Assembly: GCA_965153355.1 (NCBI GenBank)
Contig: OZ231126.1
Location: forward strand, 110,794,001-110,858,000
Direction: 5' to 3'
From: Flaccisagitta enflata
Lineage: Eukaryota > Chaetognatha > Sagittoidea > Aphragmophora
Length of the DNA: 64,000 nucleotides
Shown: positions 9,938 through 21,192 of the stretch, in pieces
Layout of the letters: each line of letters opens with the position of its first letter
Position numbering within the stretch: position 1 is the first letter of the stretch
Notes under the pieces: model-generated
Seen by the model: the letters and a program-made list of their open reading frames with translations, nothing else
Told to the model about the DNA's origin: nothing
The model's database searches: none
Program-made: the position numbers and the translations under genes

Positions 9938-11930
9938 TTTTCAAGTTGATCAGCGTTTGACCGTCGATGTATTGCTTGAATCGCGGATTATTCTTGTCTT
10001 GGAGCAAATATTCCGTTCTATCTTCCCCGATGGCTTTTCCCAATCTAGTTCTCTGCGCTTCGACAGTTCTCGATTGGGTTACGTAATATCTAGGTTTCTC
10101 CGGCGGAGCGTTCGCACTGTCGCTCACCATGACTCGCGATATTCCAAGATCCTCGGGGGTCAAGATTTGAGGGCAATACACCAAACTCAACTCGGGAGCG
10201 TTATAGGACCTTTGCAACGTTTTCGCGTCCACTGGTTCCAGCGGTTTAATTTCAAAAACGGGTGGGATGGATCTTATAACTTTAGTGACGACATAAATTT
10301 CGTCACTCCACTGCGGGATGCTGAAAGACTTTTGAAACTGTTTTTGCTCGTTTAAAATCCTCACTTGGTCGCTTATCTTGAATTTGGGCGGGCGATCATT
10401 ACGTTGGTAAAACTCTACCAATTTCTGAGCATTTTCGCGCCGGACCCGTGCGTGGACTTGCTTGTCGTACACAATGGAGTAGGGTGTCTCCCCTTGAAAC
10501 CCGAGGGATCGATGCGAGGATTTATTATGATTGTTAACAACCTGGTCAATGTACTTAACCCACGCGAACGAAGACTCCCATTCAAGAACACGGAAGAGTC
10601 TACGCTGAATGGAGGCCAATATCCTTTCCGCAAGACTCGCTTTTAATCGATTTCGATTATGGATTAGCTTTATTCCATAATTATCTTTAAGGAATTCAGC
10701 ACAGCTAACATTCTCCGTCCCTCTGTCACAATTTATATACTTCACTTTATGCTCACTCACAGGTGGTGATTCGAGAATTTCACTCAGGGCTGTTTTCATC
10801 GAGCTCGTGTCTTTCCTTTTCAAATTTTTCGTTATCAAGTACTTACAGGGTGTACCGCGCCGACTGTGACAAAAGAAAATGACACAACTATGCTTCTAAA
10901 AATGGTAAATTAAATTTGAAAACAGTTTCAGAAAGCTCTTTGAAAACTATTTTTTACTATTTAGTTCAGAGCTTATGAAAAATGGCTACTTTTTTTCAAA
11001 ATCAAAAAAGAAACAGCAGCTTTTTTCTGTGTTTCAGAGGAAAATTGTTGATTTTTTAAGTTTTTTGAACTTCAAATGAATGTATCCTTTCGGGGAGTTA
11101 AGAAAAAAGTGTGGGTTTGGACTCAAATTGATGCTAATTCACCATGGATTTCAGATGTACTTGAATTTTTTTGACATTTAAGCGTTTGGGCTAATTACAA
11201 TGACTCAAAAGACCAATCTTCTTCCAGCAACATTTTGAAAATGGCAAAGAAAAAACAGATTCACTGACCTGATATGCTTTAACATTTTCATAAAATTCGT
11301 CCAATTAGCTTTGATATGAGTCCAACCCCACAGATTTAGCTCAATTCGTTTTGAAATGACATCGAATTTAAGATGAAAGGTTCCACTGCTTTAATGAGGC
11401 AGAAATTGCAAAAATGTATTTTCTCAAAATAAGTGTTTTTTGAAATACCATCTGAAGAGGGGCAAAAAAGAGAAGAGGTGGAAACAAATCAGAACAAGAT
11501 AAAATCGTTTTTACAGAGCTTTACATCACTTTTTTCAGATTCAATTTATCATTTTCCATTGCAGAATTACATCGTTTTCTTTGGTCACTTTTCGCGGGGT
11601 ACACCCTGTACTATAATTTCCAATAAACCAATAACTACGCATTGCCGTTATTGAACTTCTTGTTTTTGAGCGATTGAAAATCCCCCAAGTCCATGCTACA
11701 GGATTCGAATAGATTCAATGGATCCAACATGTACTTGCGCCAAACAAAATTTTTAGGAGGCCGTTTCTTGTACAAAGTTGATATCTTGTCCTTGAAGAGC
11801 CAATCACCCACATCTTTTTCTCTTAAGTGTTTAAGGCCACGATGGAGGTCGGAGTGATGACCCTGCCCTGGCCCTGCCCAGACATAGTGAAATCCATGGT
11901 CAAATCTGCTCGTTTCTGCTCTTTGAGGAA
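9888..11930 (-). pseudogene. Polinton integrase (DDE, rve-type), broken
   Basis: The C-terminal part (10838-9888) has the second catalytic Asp in NCDRGTEN, Glu in KASLAERIL, and an SH3/chromo-like block (FKISDQVRIL...QWSDEIYVV) typical of Polinton integrases. The N-terminal part (about 11930-11635) has the first Asp in CSMDLGDF and a preceding HHCC-like remnant. The two parts are separated by the insertion at 10846-11608. In addition they lie in different frames: the N-terminal frame ends in TAG at 11637 while the downstream frame is open across the insertion site. So at least two lesions disable it. In a living element this enzyme inserts the DNA into the host genome. The 5' limit is uncertain. 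Confidence 0.75.
10846..11608. mobile_element. TA-flanked MITE (Tc1/mariner type) in the integrase
   Basis: A 763-bp insertion bounded by inverted repeats beginning CAGGGTGTACC, with TA at both flanks (10844-10845 and 11609-11610). Internally AT-rich, no transposase frame. TA target duplication and short inverted repeats fit a non-autonomous Tc1/mariner element. Confidence 0.75.
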
Positions 11931-12417
11931 AGCTTAGTTAATAATTCGATCATAGACTTCTGCCCCGGGCAAGGGCCAGATAGCTCTTGATTTACAACAC
12001 CCTCAGACATACAATTAAGGTAAAAATATCTAATCAACCTTGCCCTGTACAATTTTTTTAGTAAATTTGACTTTTAATCCTCTTCATCCAAAACGCTCAT
12101 TAAGACGGTTTTCATTTTTGATGGTTCAATAAGAAGACAAGTGTAACCTGTCTACAGCTGCAACTGTGAATCTGCGCCTGATCGGTCATATCCACTAACA
12201 TTTCTCAACCTAGAATATGCAGACGGTATGAAAATCACCTTCGTACTTGAGTCTGTTTCCTCACGTTGAAAACTTTTTCAATTGGCGTTTTTTGTCTTTT
12301 TTTTTTTTGCGTTTTTTTTCTTCTGATTTTTCTGTTCTTACATTGTGTTCGCTTTGTCAAGAGGAGGTCGTTCGTAGCAGAAACGTATTCCGCACCAGAA
12401 AGCCACACAGTAAGATC
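11931..12417. other. No gene seen
   Basis: AT-rich spacer with a few GC-rich patches resembling each other (GCCCTGCCC, GGGCAAGGGCC). No supported reading frame on either strand. Confidence 0.5.
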
Positions 12418-12955
12418 ATGACAGAGAGCGAGAGCGAGACCGAGACCGAGAGCGAGACTGAGACCAAGACCGAGACCGAGACCAAGAGTGAGAGCCTGGA
12501 AGCAAGAGCCCAAGAGCGAGAGCTCGAGAGCGAGAGCCCGAGAGCGAGAGCCCGAGAGCGAGAGCCCGAGAGCGAGAGCGAGAGACCAAGAGCGAGAGAC
12601 CGAGAGCAAGGGACCGAAAGCGAGATACCGGGAGCAAGATACCTAGAGCGAGATACCAAGAGCGAGATACCGAGAGCGAGAGACCGAGAGCGAGAGACCG
12701 AGAGCGAGAGACCAAGAGCGAGAGACCGAGACCGAGAGCGTGAGACCGAGACCGAGAGCGAGAGACCGAGAGCGAGAGAACAAGAGCGAGAGAGCGAGAG
12801 AACGAGAGCGAGAGACCGAGAGTGAGAGACCGAGAGCGAGAGACCCAGAGAGCGAGAGCGAGAGACCCAGAGACCGAGAGGGAGAGACTGAGAGCGAGAG
12901 CGAGAGCAAGACCGAGAGCGAGACCGAGACCGAGAGCATTAGACAGACACAGGCT
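12418..12955. repeat. Imperfect GAGCGA/GACCGA hexamer array
   Basis: About 540 bp built from GAGAGCGA-type and GAGACCGA-type units. It makes long Glu/Ser/Arg frames on plus and Leu/Ser/Arg frames on minus, none with unique sequence, so it is read as a simple repeat. Confidence 0.85.
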
Positions 12956-13596
12956 GTCAGATAGACACACATAAACCTATGACACAGAGGCAGACTGATA
13001 GACTGATAGACAAGTAGATGGTTGGATGGACAGACAGCATTGAAAATAACAGCAATCGTTTTGCCTACATATTAAAGATATGGGCCATATGTTCTTATTT
13101 AGGTATACCGGACCCGCTCACATTTCCACCATGCAAAGTGGGTGAAGTGGAAGCTTCGTTCTACATGCAGAAATAGAAAACAAAATACCATTGGGAGACA
13201 AGTAAGGACTAAATACTGTCATTTTGTCTAACTGATATGTAGCAATACACACTTACACATAAATAAGAACGTGATAAAGCAACGTGCACCTTGTCAAAGG
13301 GACGGACCAACCAACATACAAATTAACTTATAGATTCGCGCGATTTGCGTATCCTGTATCAAAACAAATTAATGAGAACTATGTGTGCATCAAAACCTTG
13401 AAGCAATAGGGCCGACAAATGTGAAAAAGAAAAAAAAGTCTTTTACATTCTACACTTAACGAACAGACACGCTCGCACAATCAAAGATTATGAAGGTTGA
13501 TTTTCCTCTTCACTGGCATCAAACAAATATGAAATATTGTTGCATTCACATCGACGAGACTTGGCCTCCGCTGCCGCCTACAGGTGTTGTTGTTGT
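12956..13596. other. No gene seen
   Basis: Unique, AT-rich sequence between two repeat arrays. No frame longer than chance and no splice-linked exons recognised. Confidence 0.5.
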
Positions 13597-13613
13597 CGTT
13601 CAGGTCATTCAGG

Positions 13614-13699
<86 letters not shown>

Positions 13700-14085
13700 C
13701 TTGTTGTTGTTGTCATTGTTGTTGTTCTTGTTGTTGTTGTTGTTGTTCTTGTTGTTGTTGTCATTGTTGTTGTTGTCGTTGTTGTCGTTGTCGTTGTCGT
13801 TGTTGTTGTCATTTTTGTTGTCGTTGTTGTCAATGTCGTTGTTGTCGATGTCGTTGTTGTTGTAATTGTTGTAATTGTTATTTTTGTTGTCGTTGTTGTT
13901 GTTGTTGTTGTTGTCGATGTCGTTGTTGATGTCGATGTCGATGTCGTTGTTGTTGTTGTTGTTGTTGTAGCCGTTGTGAGGGTTGTCGTTGTTATTGTTG
14001 TTGTTTTTGTGGTTGTAGTTGTAATTGTTGTAATTGTTGTAATTGTTGTTATTTTTGTTATTGTTGTTTCTGTTGTTGTTGTTGT
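13597..14085. repeat. (TTG)n array grading into degenerate GTT/GTC
   Basis: Nearly perfect GTT units at 13612-13700 decay rightwards through GTC, GAT and ATT variants to 14085. It opens poly-Val, poly-Cys and poly-Leu frames on plus and poly-Thr on minus; none is supported as a gene. Confidence 0.9.
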
Positions 14086-14489
14086 TTCACAGAATTCTAC
14101 GCAAATAAACAAGCAAATAGACACGCACAAATACTCATCATAGACTACAGTGGTTGAGTTTCCTCCTCATTTTACAGGTAGCTTCATGATCATGGACCCG
14201 TTGGATGAAATAGTGTAACAGGAGATATCTGTGTCTCATTGAATCTATCAGGTCAATACATTTCTCGGCGAAACTGGCTGATGATGTGATTTTAGTTCGT
14301 TTATTAGTTGCAGACACGCAATGAGTCATTGTCTATCGGCCCATCTGTCTGTCCATCCATCGGTTACTGGTGGGGGGGTTGCGGAGCGGGTTTGGACGTC
14401 CCTGCTCACCCCATCCTTCTCTTAAGTCCGTGCGTGTGTGTGTGTGTTTGTTTGTGTGCATGTGTGTGTGCGTGTGGTTGTGCGTGTGG

Positions 14490-14583
<94 letters not shown>

Positions 14584-15104
14584 TTGTGCGTGCACGTGCA
14601 TGTGTGTGCGCGTGCATGTGCGTGCGTGTGTATGTGCGTGGGGGTTGTTCGCCCCTGCCCATCTGTCTACGATGATATTGTAATTTGTAACTCTGCGTTC
14701 TTCCTTTCTCAGATATGGATTTGGCTTCATAGCGTCTGCTTTGTTATCCACGCACAAAGAAATAATACAATGAATGTTGCTGTGATAAGCATTGAAATCT
14801 TTTAGTTTTAAATTACTGATCAACAGTTCATAACTGACTGAAACTATCATCAAAACCCGTTCAATCACTATGAATCATAAGGATAGTAGGCCAAGTGTTA
14901 CGTGTAGCCAGAGGGTCCACGAAAGTCAGTGGATAGCAAAAGTTATAACCATGGAGCATCTGCCATAGAATGTCCGAGCTAAAAGTTTAAGGCCACAGGG
15001 GATACCTGCTGTTTATGCTTATGATTAAATGATGATAATAAGAATTAAGATTCTAGTACATAAATATGTCCAACTTTTAAAATATGAAATCATTGATATC
15101 TTGC
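14086..15104. repeat. (GT)n microsatellite in gene-free spacer
   Basis: GT repeat with GC variants at about 14432-14650, flanked by unique AT-rich sequence without supported genes. Confidence 0.8.
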
Positions 15105-15250
15105 GTCCGCAACTCTCTGGAGTTGCTGTATACACGGCTACCTAAGTCGCGTGCAGGTGGGCAGGGGCCACATTAGGGGTCGCTTCATCATTTGGGCAGG
15201 AGCAGTGACCAACCGACCGACTAACGAGAGGCTAATAGACCGACCAACAA
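15105..15250 (+). mobile_element. 5' fragment of hairpin-ended dispersed element
   Basis: Contains the family start (TACACGGCTACC, TCGCGTGC, GGTGGGCAGGGGCC) followed by a GACCGACCGAC-like run, as in the copies at 49021 and 52112. The 3' hairpin end is missing. Confidence 0.5.
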
Positions 15251-15926
15251 GGGAACAAAGATAAGTTGGCGCATTCAGAAAAGTCGTCGATTTCATCTCC
15301 GGGATGCACATATTGGGTTCCGATTATGATGTTTTTGTTTCCGATCACTATTTTGCATATCATAGATTCTTTATTCCTAGTGTCGATGGGGGTAACGAAA
15401 TATTTTTTTGGGATAGCCATTGCCACCCCCCCGGCGTATCTTTCACGTTGTGGGTCGTTTTTAATTATGACATTGTGGTTCTTAAGTGTCGTTTTGTCTT
15501 CGTCTTCTGCGTGGAGTCGGCAGTCGTTTATAATAAAGATATCGTTTGTACATTCTTTACAGTTTATTCTATTTACAAGTTGTGTCAATCTCGTGAAGTT
15601 ACCATTGCTATTGATGGCGGTGCATCTGATGTTATCCATTCTTGCTGATGTCTTCCAGGCCGCTCGCCGACATCGTCGGGATATGGACTGCCTCGGCCAA
15701 AGGATCTTGGGGGCTTTGGCTTGACGACGCTTGTGTCCACGATTCTGGGATACCGGATATGGTTTTTGTGTTGATTACTAGCAGGTTGCCCATGTAAGCT
15801 ATTTGGGCGTTCGATAGGTCGACTTTTTTTAGCCCCATTGCCTGACCTGTAGTTGCTTGCAGCTTCTTCAAGTCCTGCGGATCCAACTGCCTTTTGTATT
15901 TGACAATAATCACCCTGTATATGCAA
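15251..15926 (-). pseudogene. LINE-type endonuclease fragment with end of ORF1
   Basis: A frame ending near 15635 (about 93 residues) is followed by a second frame whose ATG at 15639 overlaps the first stop. The second frame has features of the AP-endonuclease domain: an N-terminal Asn-Gly block, IINDCRL at the position of the usual Thr/Asn-Glu-x-x-Leu block, then a Gly-Gly-Val-Ala block before the third strand. It ends after 135 residues, well short of the catalytic C-terminal blocks, and no reverse transcriptase follows. The ORF1/ORF2 overlap fits a truncated non-LTR retrotransposon. Confidence 0.5.
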
Positions 15927-16343
15927 ATATTTGGATATTTAGAAACATGGCCTCTGTCTTGTATATGTAGAGAATATGGCTAAACTTTTTAAAAATGCAA
16001 TTTTTTCATTTAGAAACAGAGAATTTTACCCCAAACAAGTCAAAGAACAAACACTAAGTCCTAATTTTTTTTCTCTTATTTTTCTTAGTTTTTCAATGCA
16101 AATGAATTAATAAAATACATCAAAATATAATTTCTTTTAAAAAAAATTTAATCAATTGTTTCAATTTTCAAAAGTACGACTTGACCATGGAAATTGCCCC
16201 TTAATGTACACCAATCACCATGACATATCCATTTTTCTTGACTAGTTAATTGCAGTTGCAGTTGCAATTGCATCAACATAGAAAATAAACAATCTACAAA
16301 ATCATGCAACTGATTGATATTACAATATTGTTGAAAATTATGC

Positions 16344-16435
<92 letters not shown>

Positions 16436-16799
16436 GCTTGTCTCTAGAACAAATTTGTTTTTGTTTTTACTGGGTTGAACAAAATACAGCCTGGATCAAA
16501 GAGATTGTTTCTTTTTTATGATTTTAATTCATTTTATCTGATTATGAAAGTTGAAACAGCATTGCCTTTACACATTTATCACTCAAAAAGGTTTATTAAA
16601 ATAATAATGCTATCTGAGTTGTTCAGAGAAGGTCCTGTCCTTTGACTTTCAGTTTCCTGTTATGTGATCGCGAATTTTGAAGGCTTGGGTGTGTGTGAAC
16701 CGCTGTTTTGACCAATGAGAGGCTTCTTTCGGCCCGCTGACCATGGTTACCGGTTTAAGCTGCCGACTAAGACTGCCGGCCAGAATGATTTGTTACAAA
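15927..16799. other. No gene; (GA)n at 16348-16430
   Basis: AT-rich spacer with an 80-base perfect GA microsatellite. No supported coding frame. Confidence 0.6.
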
Positions 16800-16804
16800 A
16801 CACT

Positions 16805-16816
16805 TTCCTATAAATA
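16805..16816 (+). promoter_or_regulatory. TATA-like promoter element
   Basis: TATAAATA in CCTATAAATACTAG, about 90 bp after a CCAAT-like ACCAATGAG. No clear downstream reading frame; it may belong to a repeat element or a non-coding transcript. Confidence 0.3.
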
Positions 16817-17147
16817 CTAGAGGAGAACCGCCATTTTCAGAAGCTCCTTTTGATGCTTCTCTGTATCGAATTAATCCTTTTCATTTTAAAATGACAGTGA
16901 ATTCTATTACTGGCACTAATAGAATTTGCCAATCTTTATGTTTTAGCTCAGATTTGTTTTATAACCTATAACTTTCAAGAGATTTTCCTTTGATAAGTTA
17001 TAATTCTAAATTTTTTTCTTTAGTTTCATAACTTGAACTTGTATTCCTGTTTTTCAAAAACAGTTTTGATCAACCTTGCTTTGTTTTTTGTTTGAATAAC
17101 TAAGGGCAAAGCATTCACTCTTTAATGGCAGATCTTTGAACATTTTT

Positions 17148-17380
17148 TTTTGTCCCCGGATCGCCGCATGGCAGGTCCAATCCCTCCCCCTTTTTAGCTT
17201 GCACTTTGGCTTTTGCTCGTGGCAGCTAAAAAGAAATTTTCTTTTATTTCTGAACTTTTCTGTTTTTTTGTCCCCGGATCGCCGAAAGGCAGGTCCAATC
17301 CCTCCCCCTCTTTAGCTTGCACTTTGGCATTTAATGCTGGTGGCAGCTAAAAACAACTTTTATTTCTGAAATTTTTCTTT
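17148..17380. repeat. Two-copy tandem repeat of about 120 bp
   Basis: Two direct copies start near 17151 and 17270 with GTCCCCGGATCGCCG and share a CCAATCCCTCCCCC block and GGCAGCTAAAA. The copies differ by small indels. Confidence 0.7.
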
Positions 17381-18780
17381 TCTGTTCGCAGATTGCCAAT
17401 GGTGAGAGTACATGCTGAGCTGATTGTTTGTAATAATCAAATTTGTTTTTGATCTACTACTTGATTTATTCATCTTTAGAAATCTTAACCTTAGGATAAC
17501 CCCACTACACACAACACTTTCAACACATCCATGCACACTATGGTAAGATGAATAATTCAAGTTCGAAAATATTTTTTTTTTCAAAGCAAAGATTAAAAAA
17601 AAAGTGACAAAAGAATAAAGCAAGGTTATTCAGCACTATTTGTGAAAAACATGTACGCATTTTTAAATCATGAAACTACAATGATAAATGACTTACTCAA
17701 TGCAGTTTCTTTGGGAAATCTCTTGCCTGATTCAAATATTCCATTATCTTTTTTTTTTCATTTTGAATAATTTCTAACATTTCCAATATCTTATGAATTT
17801 CCAATATTTCAAGTATTTCTTAATATTTCTAATGTTTCAGTATTTCATTTACATTCAATTTTTTTTTAAATTTTTTGAAAATGTTTAAAATTTCATATCT
17901 ATCAACACTTCAAAAGTTTTTATCATCTTAAATATTTTTCAACATTTTAAATATTTCAAATTTTCATAAACATTCTGAATATTTGTCAACATTTACAATG
18001 TTTTAAGATCATTTGAAATGTTTTTTACATATTTCAAATGACAATAAAAAATGACAATATAAAACATTTCTAATATTATTTAACATTTCAAATATCTTTC
18101 TATATTTCATGATTTCTTAGTATTTGAAATATTCATTAATATTCATAAACATTCATTAATACTTACTAACATTTGAAATGTCATCAACATTTGAAATATT
18201 TATCAACATTTGGAATATTTTTCAACATGGTTTTTACATTCAAAATAATCTTAAAACATTAAATGTTTTAAAATCATTTTCAATGTAATTATAACCATTT
18301 CAAATAGTTTCAAAAACTTTTTAAAACATTTCAAATGTTAAATGCATTCAAAATGCTTTTAAATAATATCAAATGTTTGTAGATCATTTCAAATGTTTTT
18401 TATTCATTTCAAATGTTTTTAAAACATTGCAGTTTGTTCCTAACAGTTCAAACATTTTTTTGACATTTCAAAACTTTTACTAACATCTCATATGATATTC
18501 TAACATGTCATATATTTTCCTCACATTTCACAGATTTTTGTCATCTTTTGATATTTTTTCTATTCATATACTTTTTTAACATCCAATTTTTTCTTAATGT
18601 AAGAAAAATGTTTGAATGTTAAAAATGTTTGAATGTTAGAAAAAATTTTTGAATGTTAGAAAAAAAATAGATGTTAATTTTCTAACATTCAAAAATTTTA
18701 TTCTAACATTGAAAAAATTTTTTTAACATTCAACTATTTTTTCTAACATTCAAACATATTTTCTGACGTACATTTTTACT
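17381..18780. repeat. AT-rich degenerate ACATTTCAAATGTTTT-type repeats
   Basis: From about 17750 the sequence is made of irregular 20-25 bp units around AACATTTCAAATGTTTT, often self-complementary, becoming more regular toward the array at 18781. No genes. Confidence 0.65.
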
Positions 18781-19265
18781 AACATTCAAACATTTTTTCT
18801 AACATTCAAACATTTTTTCTAACATTCAAACATCTTTTCTAACATTCAAACATTTTTTCTAACATTCAAACATTTTTTCTAACATTCAAACATTTTTTCT
18901 AACATTCAAACATTTTTTCTAACATTCAAACATTTTTTCTAACATTCAAACATTTTTTCTAACATTCAAACATTTTTTCTAACATTCAAACATTTTTTCT
19001 AACATTCAAACATTTTTTCTAACATTCAAACATTTTTTCTAACATTCAAACATTTTTTCTAACATTCAAACATTTTTTCTAACATTCAAACATTTTTTCT
19101 AACATTCAAACATTTTTTCTAACATTCAAACATTTTTTCTAACATTCAAACATTTTTTCTAACATTCAAACATTTTTTCTAACATTCAAACATTTTTTCT
19201 AACATTCAAACATTTTTCTAACATTCAAACATTTTTTCTAACATTCAAACATTTTTTCTAACATT
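18781..19265. repeat. 20-bp tandem array, about 24 copies
   Basis: Unit AACATTCAAACATTTTTTCT repeated almost without change; the period is exactly 20 over most of the array. One copy near 18835 has a substitution and one near 19215 lacks one T. Confidence 0.95.
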
Positions 19266-19266
19266 C

Positions 19267-20712
19267 AAGTGAAGGGGAAGGAGGGAGGGGGAAGGAGGAG
19301 GAGGGGAAGGGAGGAGGGGGAGGAGGGGGGAAGGGGGAGGGAAGGGGGGAGGGGGAGGGGAGGAGGGAGGGGGAAGGGGAGGGGAGAGGGGAGGGGGAAA
19401 GGGGGAGTGGAGGGGGAAGGGGAGGAGGGAAGGGGAGGGGAGGAGGGGAGGGGAGGGGGAAAGGGGAGGAGGGAAGGAAGGGGAGGGGAGGGAGGGGAGA
19501 GGGGAAGGAGGGGAAGGGGGGAGGGGAAAGGAGGGGGAGGGGGAAGGGGAAGGGAAGGGGAAGGAGAGGAGGGGAAGGGGAGGGGAAGAGAGGAGGAGGG
19601 GAGAGGGGAGGAGGGAGGAGGGGAGGGGAGGGGGAAGAGAGGGGGAGGGAGGGGAGGGGAGGGGAAGGGGAGGGGGAGGAGGGGAGGGGGAAAGGGGGGA
19701 GGGAGGGGAAGGGAGGAGGGAAAGGAGGAGGGGGAAGGGGAAAGGGAGGGAGGGAGGAGGGAAGGGGGGAGGAGGAGGAGGAGGGAAGGGGGAGGAGGGG
19801 AAGGGGAGGAGGGGGAGGAGGAGGGGGAAGGAGGAGGAGGAGAAGGAAGGGAGGAGGGGGAGGAGGGAAGGGGGAGGAGGGGAGGGAGGAGGGGGAGGAG
19901 GGGAAGGGGGAGGAGGAGGAGGGGGGAAGGGGAGAGGGGAGGAGGGGAAGGGGGAGGAGGGGAAGGGGGAAGAGGGGGGAAGGGGAGGAGGAAGGAAGGG
20001 AGGGGAGGAGGAGGAGGGGAGGGGAGGAGGAAGGGAGGGGAAGGAAAGGGAGGGGGGGAGGGGAAGGGGAGGGGGAGGGGAGGGGGAGGAGGGGAAGGGG
20101 AGGGGGAGGGGGAGGGGGAGGAGGGGAAGGGGGGAAAAGGGGGGGAGGGGATGGGGAAGGGGAGGAGGGGAAGGGGAGGGGCAGGAGGGGAGGAGGAAGG
20201 GGGGAGGGAGAAGGGGGGAGGGGGAGGAGGGGAGGGGGGAGGAGGGGAGGGGGAAAAGGGGGAGGGAGAGGAGGAGAGGGGGAAGGGGAGGAGGGGAAGG
20301 GGAGGAGGGGAAGGGGAAGGAGAGGAGGGGAAGGGGAGGGGGAGGAGGGGAGGGGGAAAGGGGGGAGGGCGGAGAGGGGGGAGGGGAGGAGAGGAGGGTC
20401 AGAAGGAAGGGAGAGGAGGAGGGGGAGAAAGAAGAAGCCGGTGGAAAGAAGGAGAGGGAAGAGGGGAGAGAGGAGAGGTGGGGGAGGAGGAAGAGGGGGA
20501 AGGGATGAGGGGAGGGGTAGGAGGAGGAGGGGGAGGGGAATGGGGAAGTGGGTAATGGGGAGGAGGAGAGGGGAAGGGGAGGAGGAGGGGAGAGGAGGAG
20601 AATGAAGCAGGGGGTGGGGAGAAGGAGAGGGAATAGCTAGATGAGGGGGAAAGTGGAGGAGGGGAGGAGCGGGAAGAGGAATAGGAGGAAGAGGAGCGGG
20701 AAGAGGAATAGG
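19267..20712. repeat. Long G/A-only (polypurine) tract
   Basis: About 1.44 kb of GGGGA/GGAGG-type sequence. No pyrimidine occurs between 19409 and 20151 (743 bases); interruptions become common after 20350. The 428- and 497-residue frames it opens are artefacts of composition. Confidence 0.95.
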
Positions 20713-21192
20713 CACTACTCTCTGACGTCCAATCCAGGGTGAGATTGACATTACAGCCTACCACTCAAAAATTTTAATAGAAGGCATAACTTCTAAAATA
20801 TTTGTCCAATTTGGCTGAAATTTTGCACAGTGGTTCTTTCAGAGAATGCCTACTTAAATTAACCGTTGCTGAAAGATTCAGTAAATTTTTGCCAACTGGC
20901 CCAACCAGCCGAAAAAGCTGCTTATAGAGAATTTTCAAAAATAATTGAATTCTCAACTCTTTTCAGCAGAATCAGGTCTGATTGAATTCTTGAACTGTGA
21001 TTTAGTAAAATATTCCCATTTTTCTGGTTTTGCTGACTTTAACAACTCAATTTTTGCTTATTTTTGATCATTATTTGTTGCATTTTAGCCTAATTTTCAT
21101 GAAAATCAAGGATCAGTAACAAAATTCAGTTTTTGAGCCATGTTCATATTGACATAAGCTATCTGATTCTGAATGTTTTTGTCAAATTTTCT
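20713..21192. other. No gene seen
   Basis: AT-rich spacer after the purine tract. It contains GAAATTTTGCACAG-like wording similar to the arms of the inverted repeat at 56341-62988, so it may be an old repeat fragment. Confidence 0.4.

Noticed and set aside
12247-12970. Glu/Ser/Arg-rich frame (plus) and Leu/Ser/Arg frame (minus)
   Set aside because: Produced by a hexanucleotide repeat with no unique flanking coding sequence.
13490-14143. 217-residue Val-rich and 173-residue Thr-rich frames
   Set aside because: Pure products of the (TTG)n array; no start context, domain or splice support.
17148-17380. tRNA-like or snRNA-like gene in the 120-bp tandem repeat
   Set aside because: The GTCCCCGGATCGCCG block cannot be folded into a cloverleaf with proper arm spacing by eye, and no A/B box pair is evident.
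18781-19265. CRISPR-like array
   Set aside because: Units of 20 bp follow directly with no spacers; it is a tandem satellite in a eukaryotic genome.
19258-20751. 497-residue Pro/Leu/Ser frame and 428-residue Gly/Arg/Glu frame
   Set aside because: Any frame stays open in a purine-only tract because stop codons need T (or, on the other strand, A in a set place).
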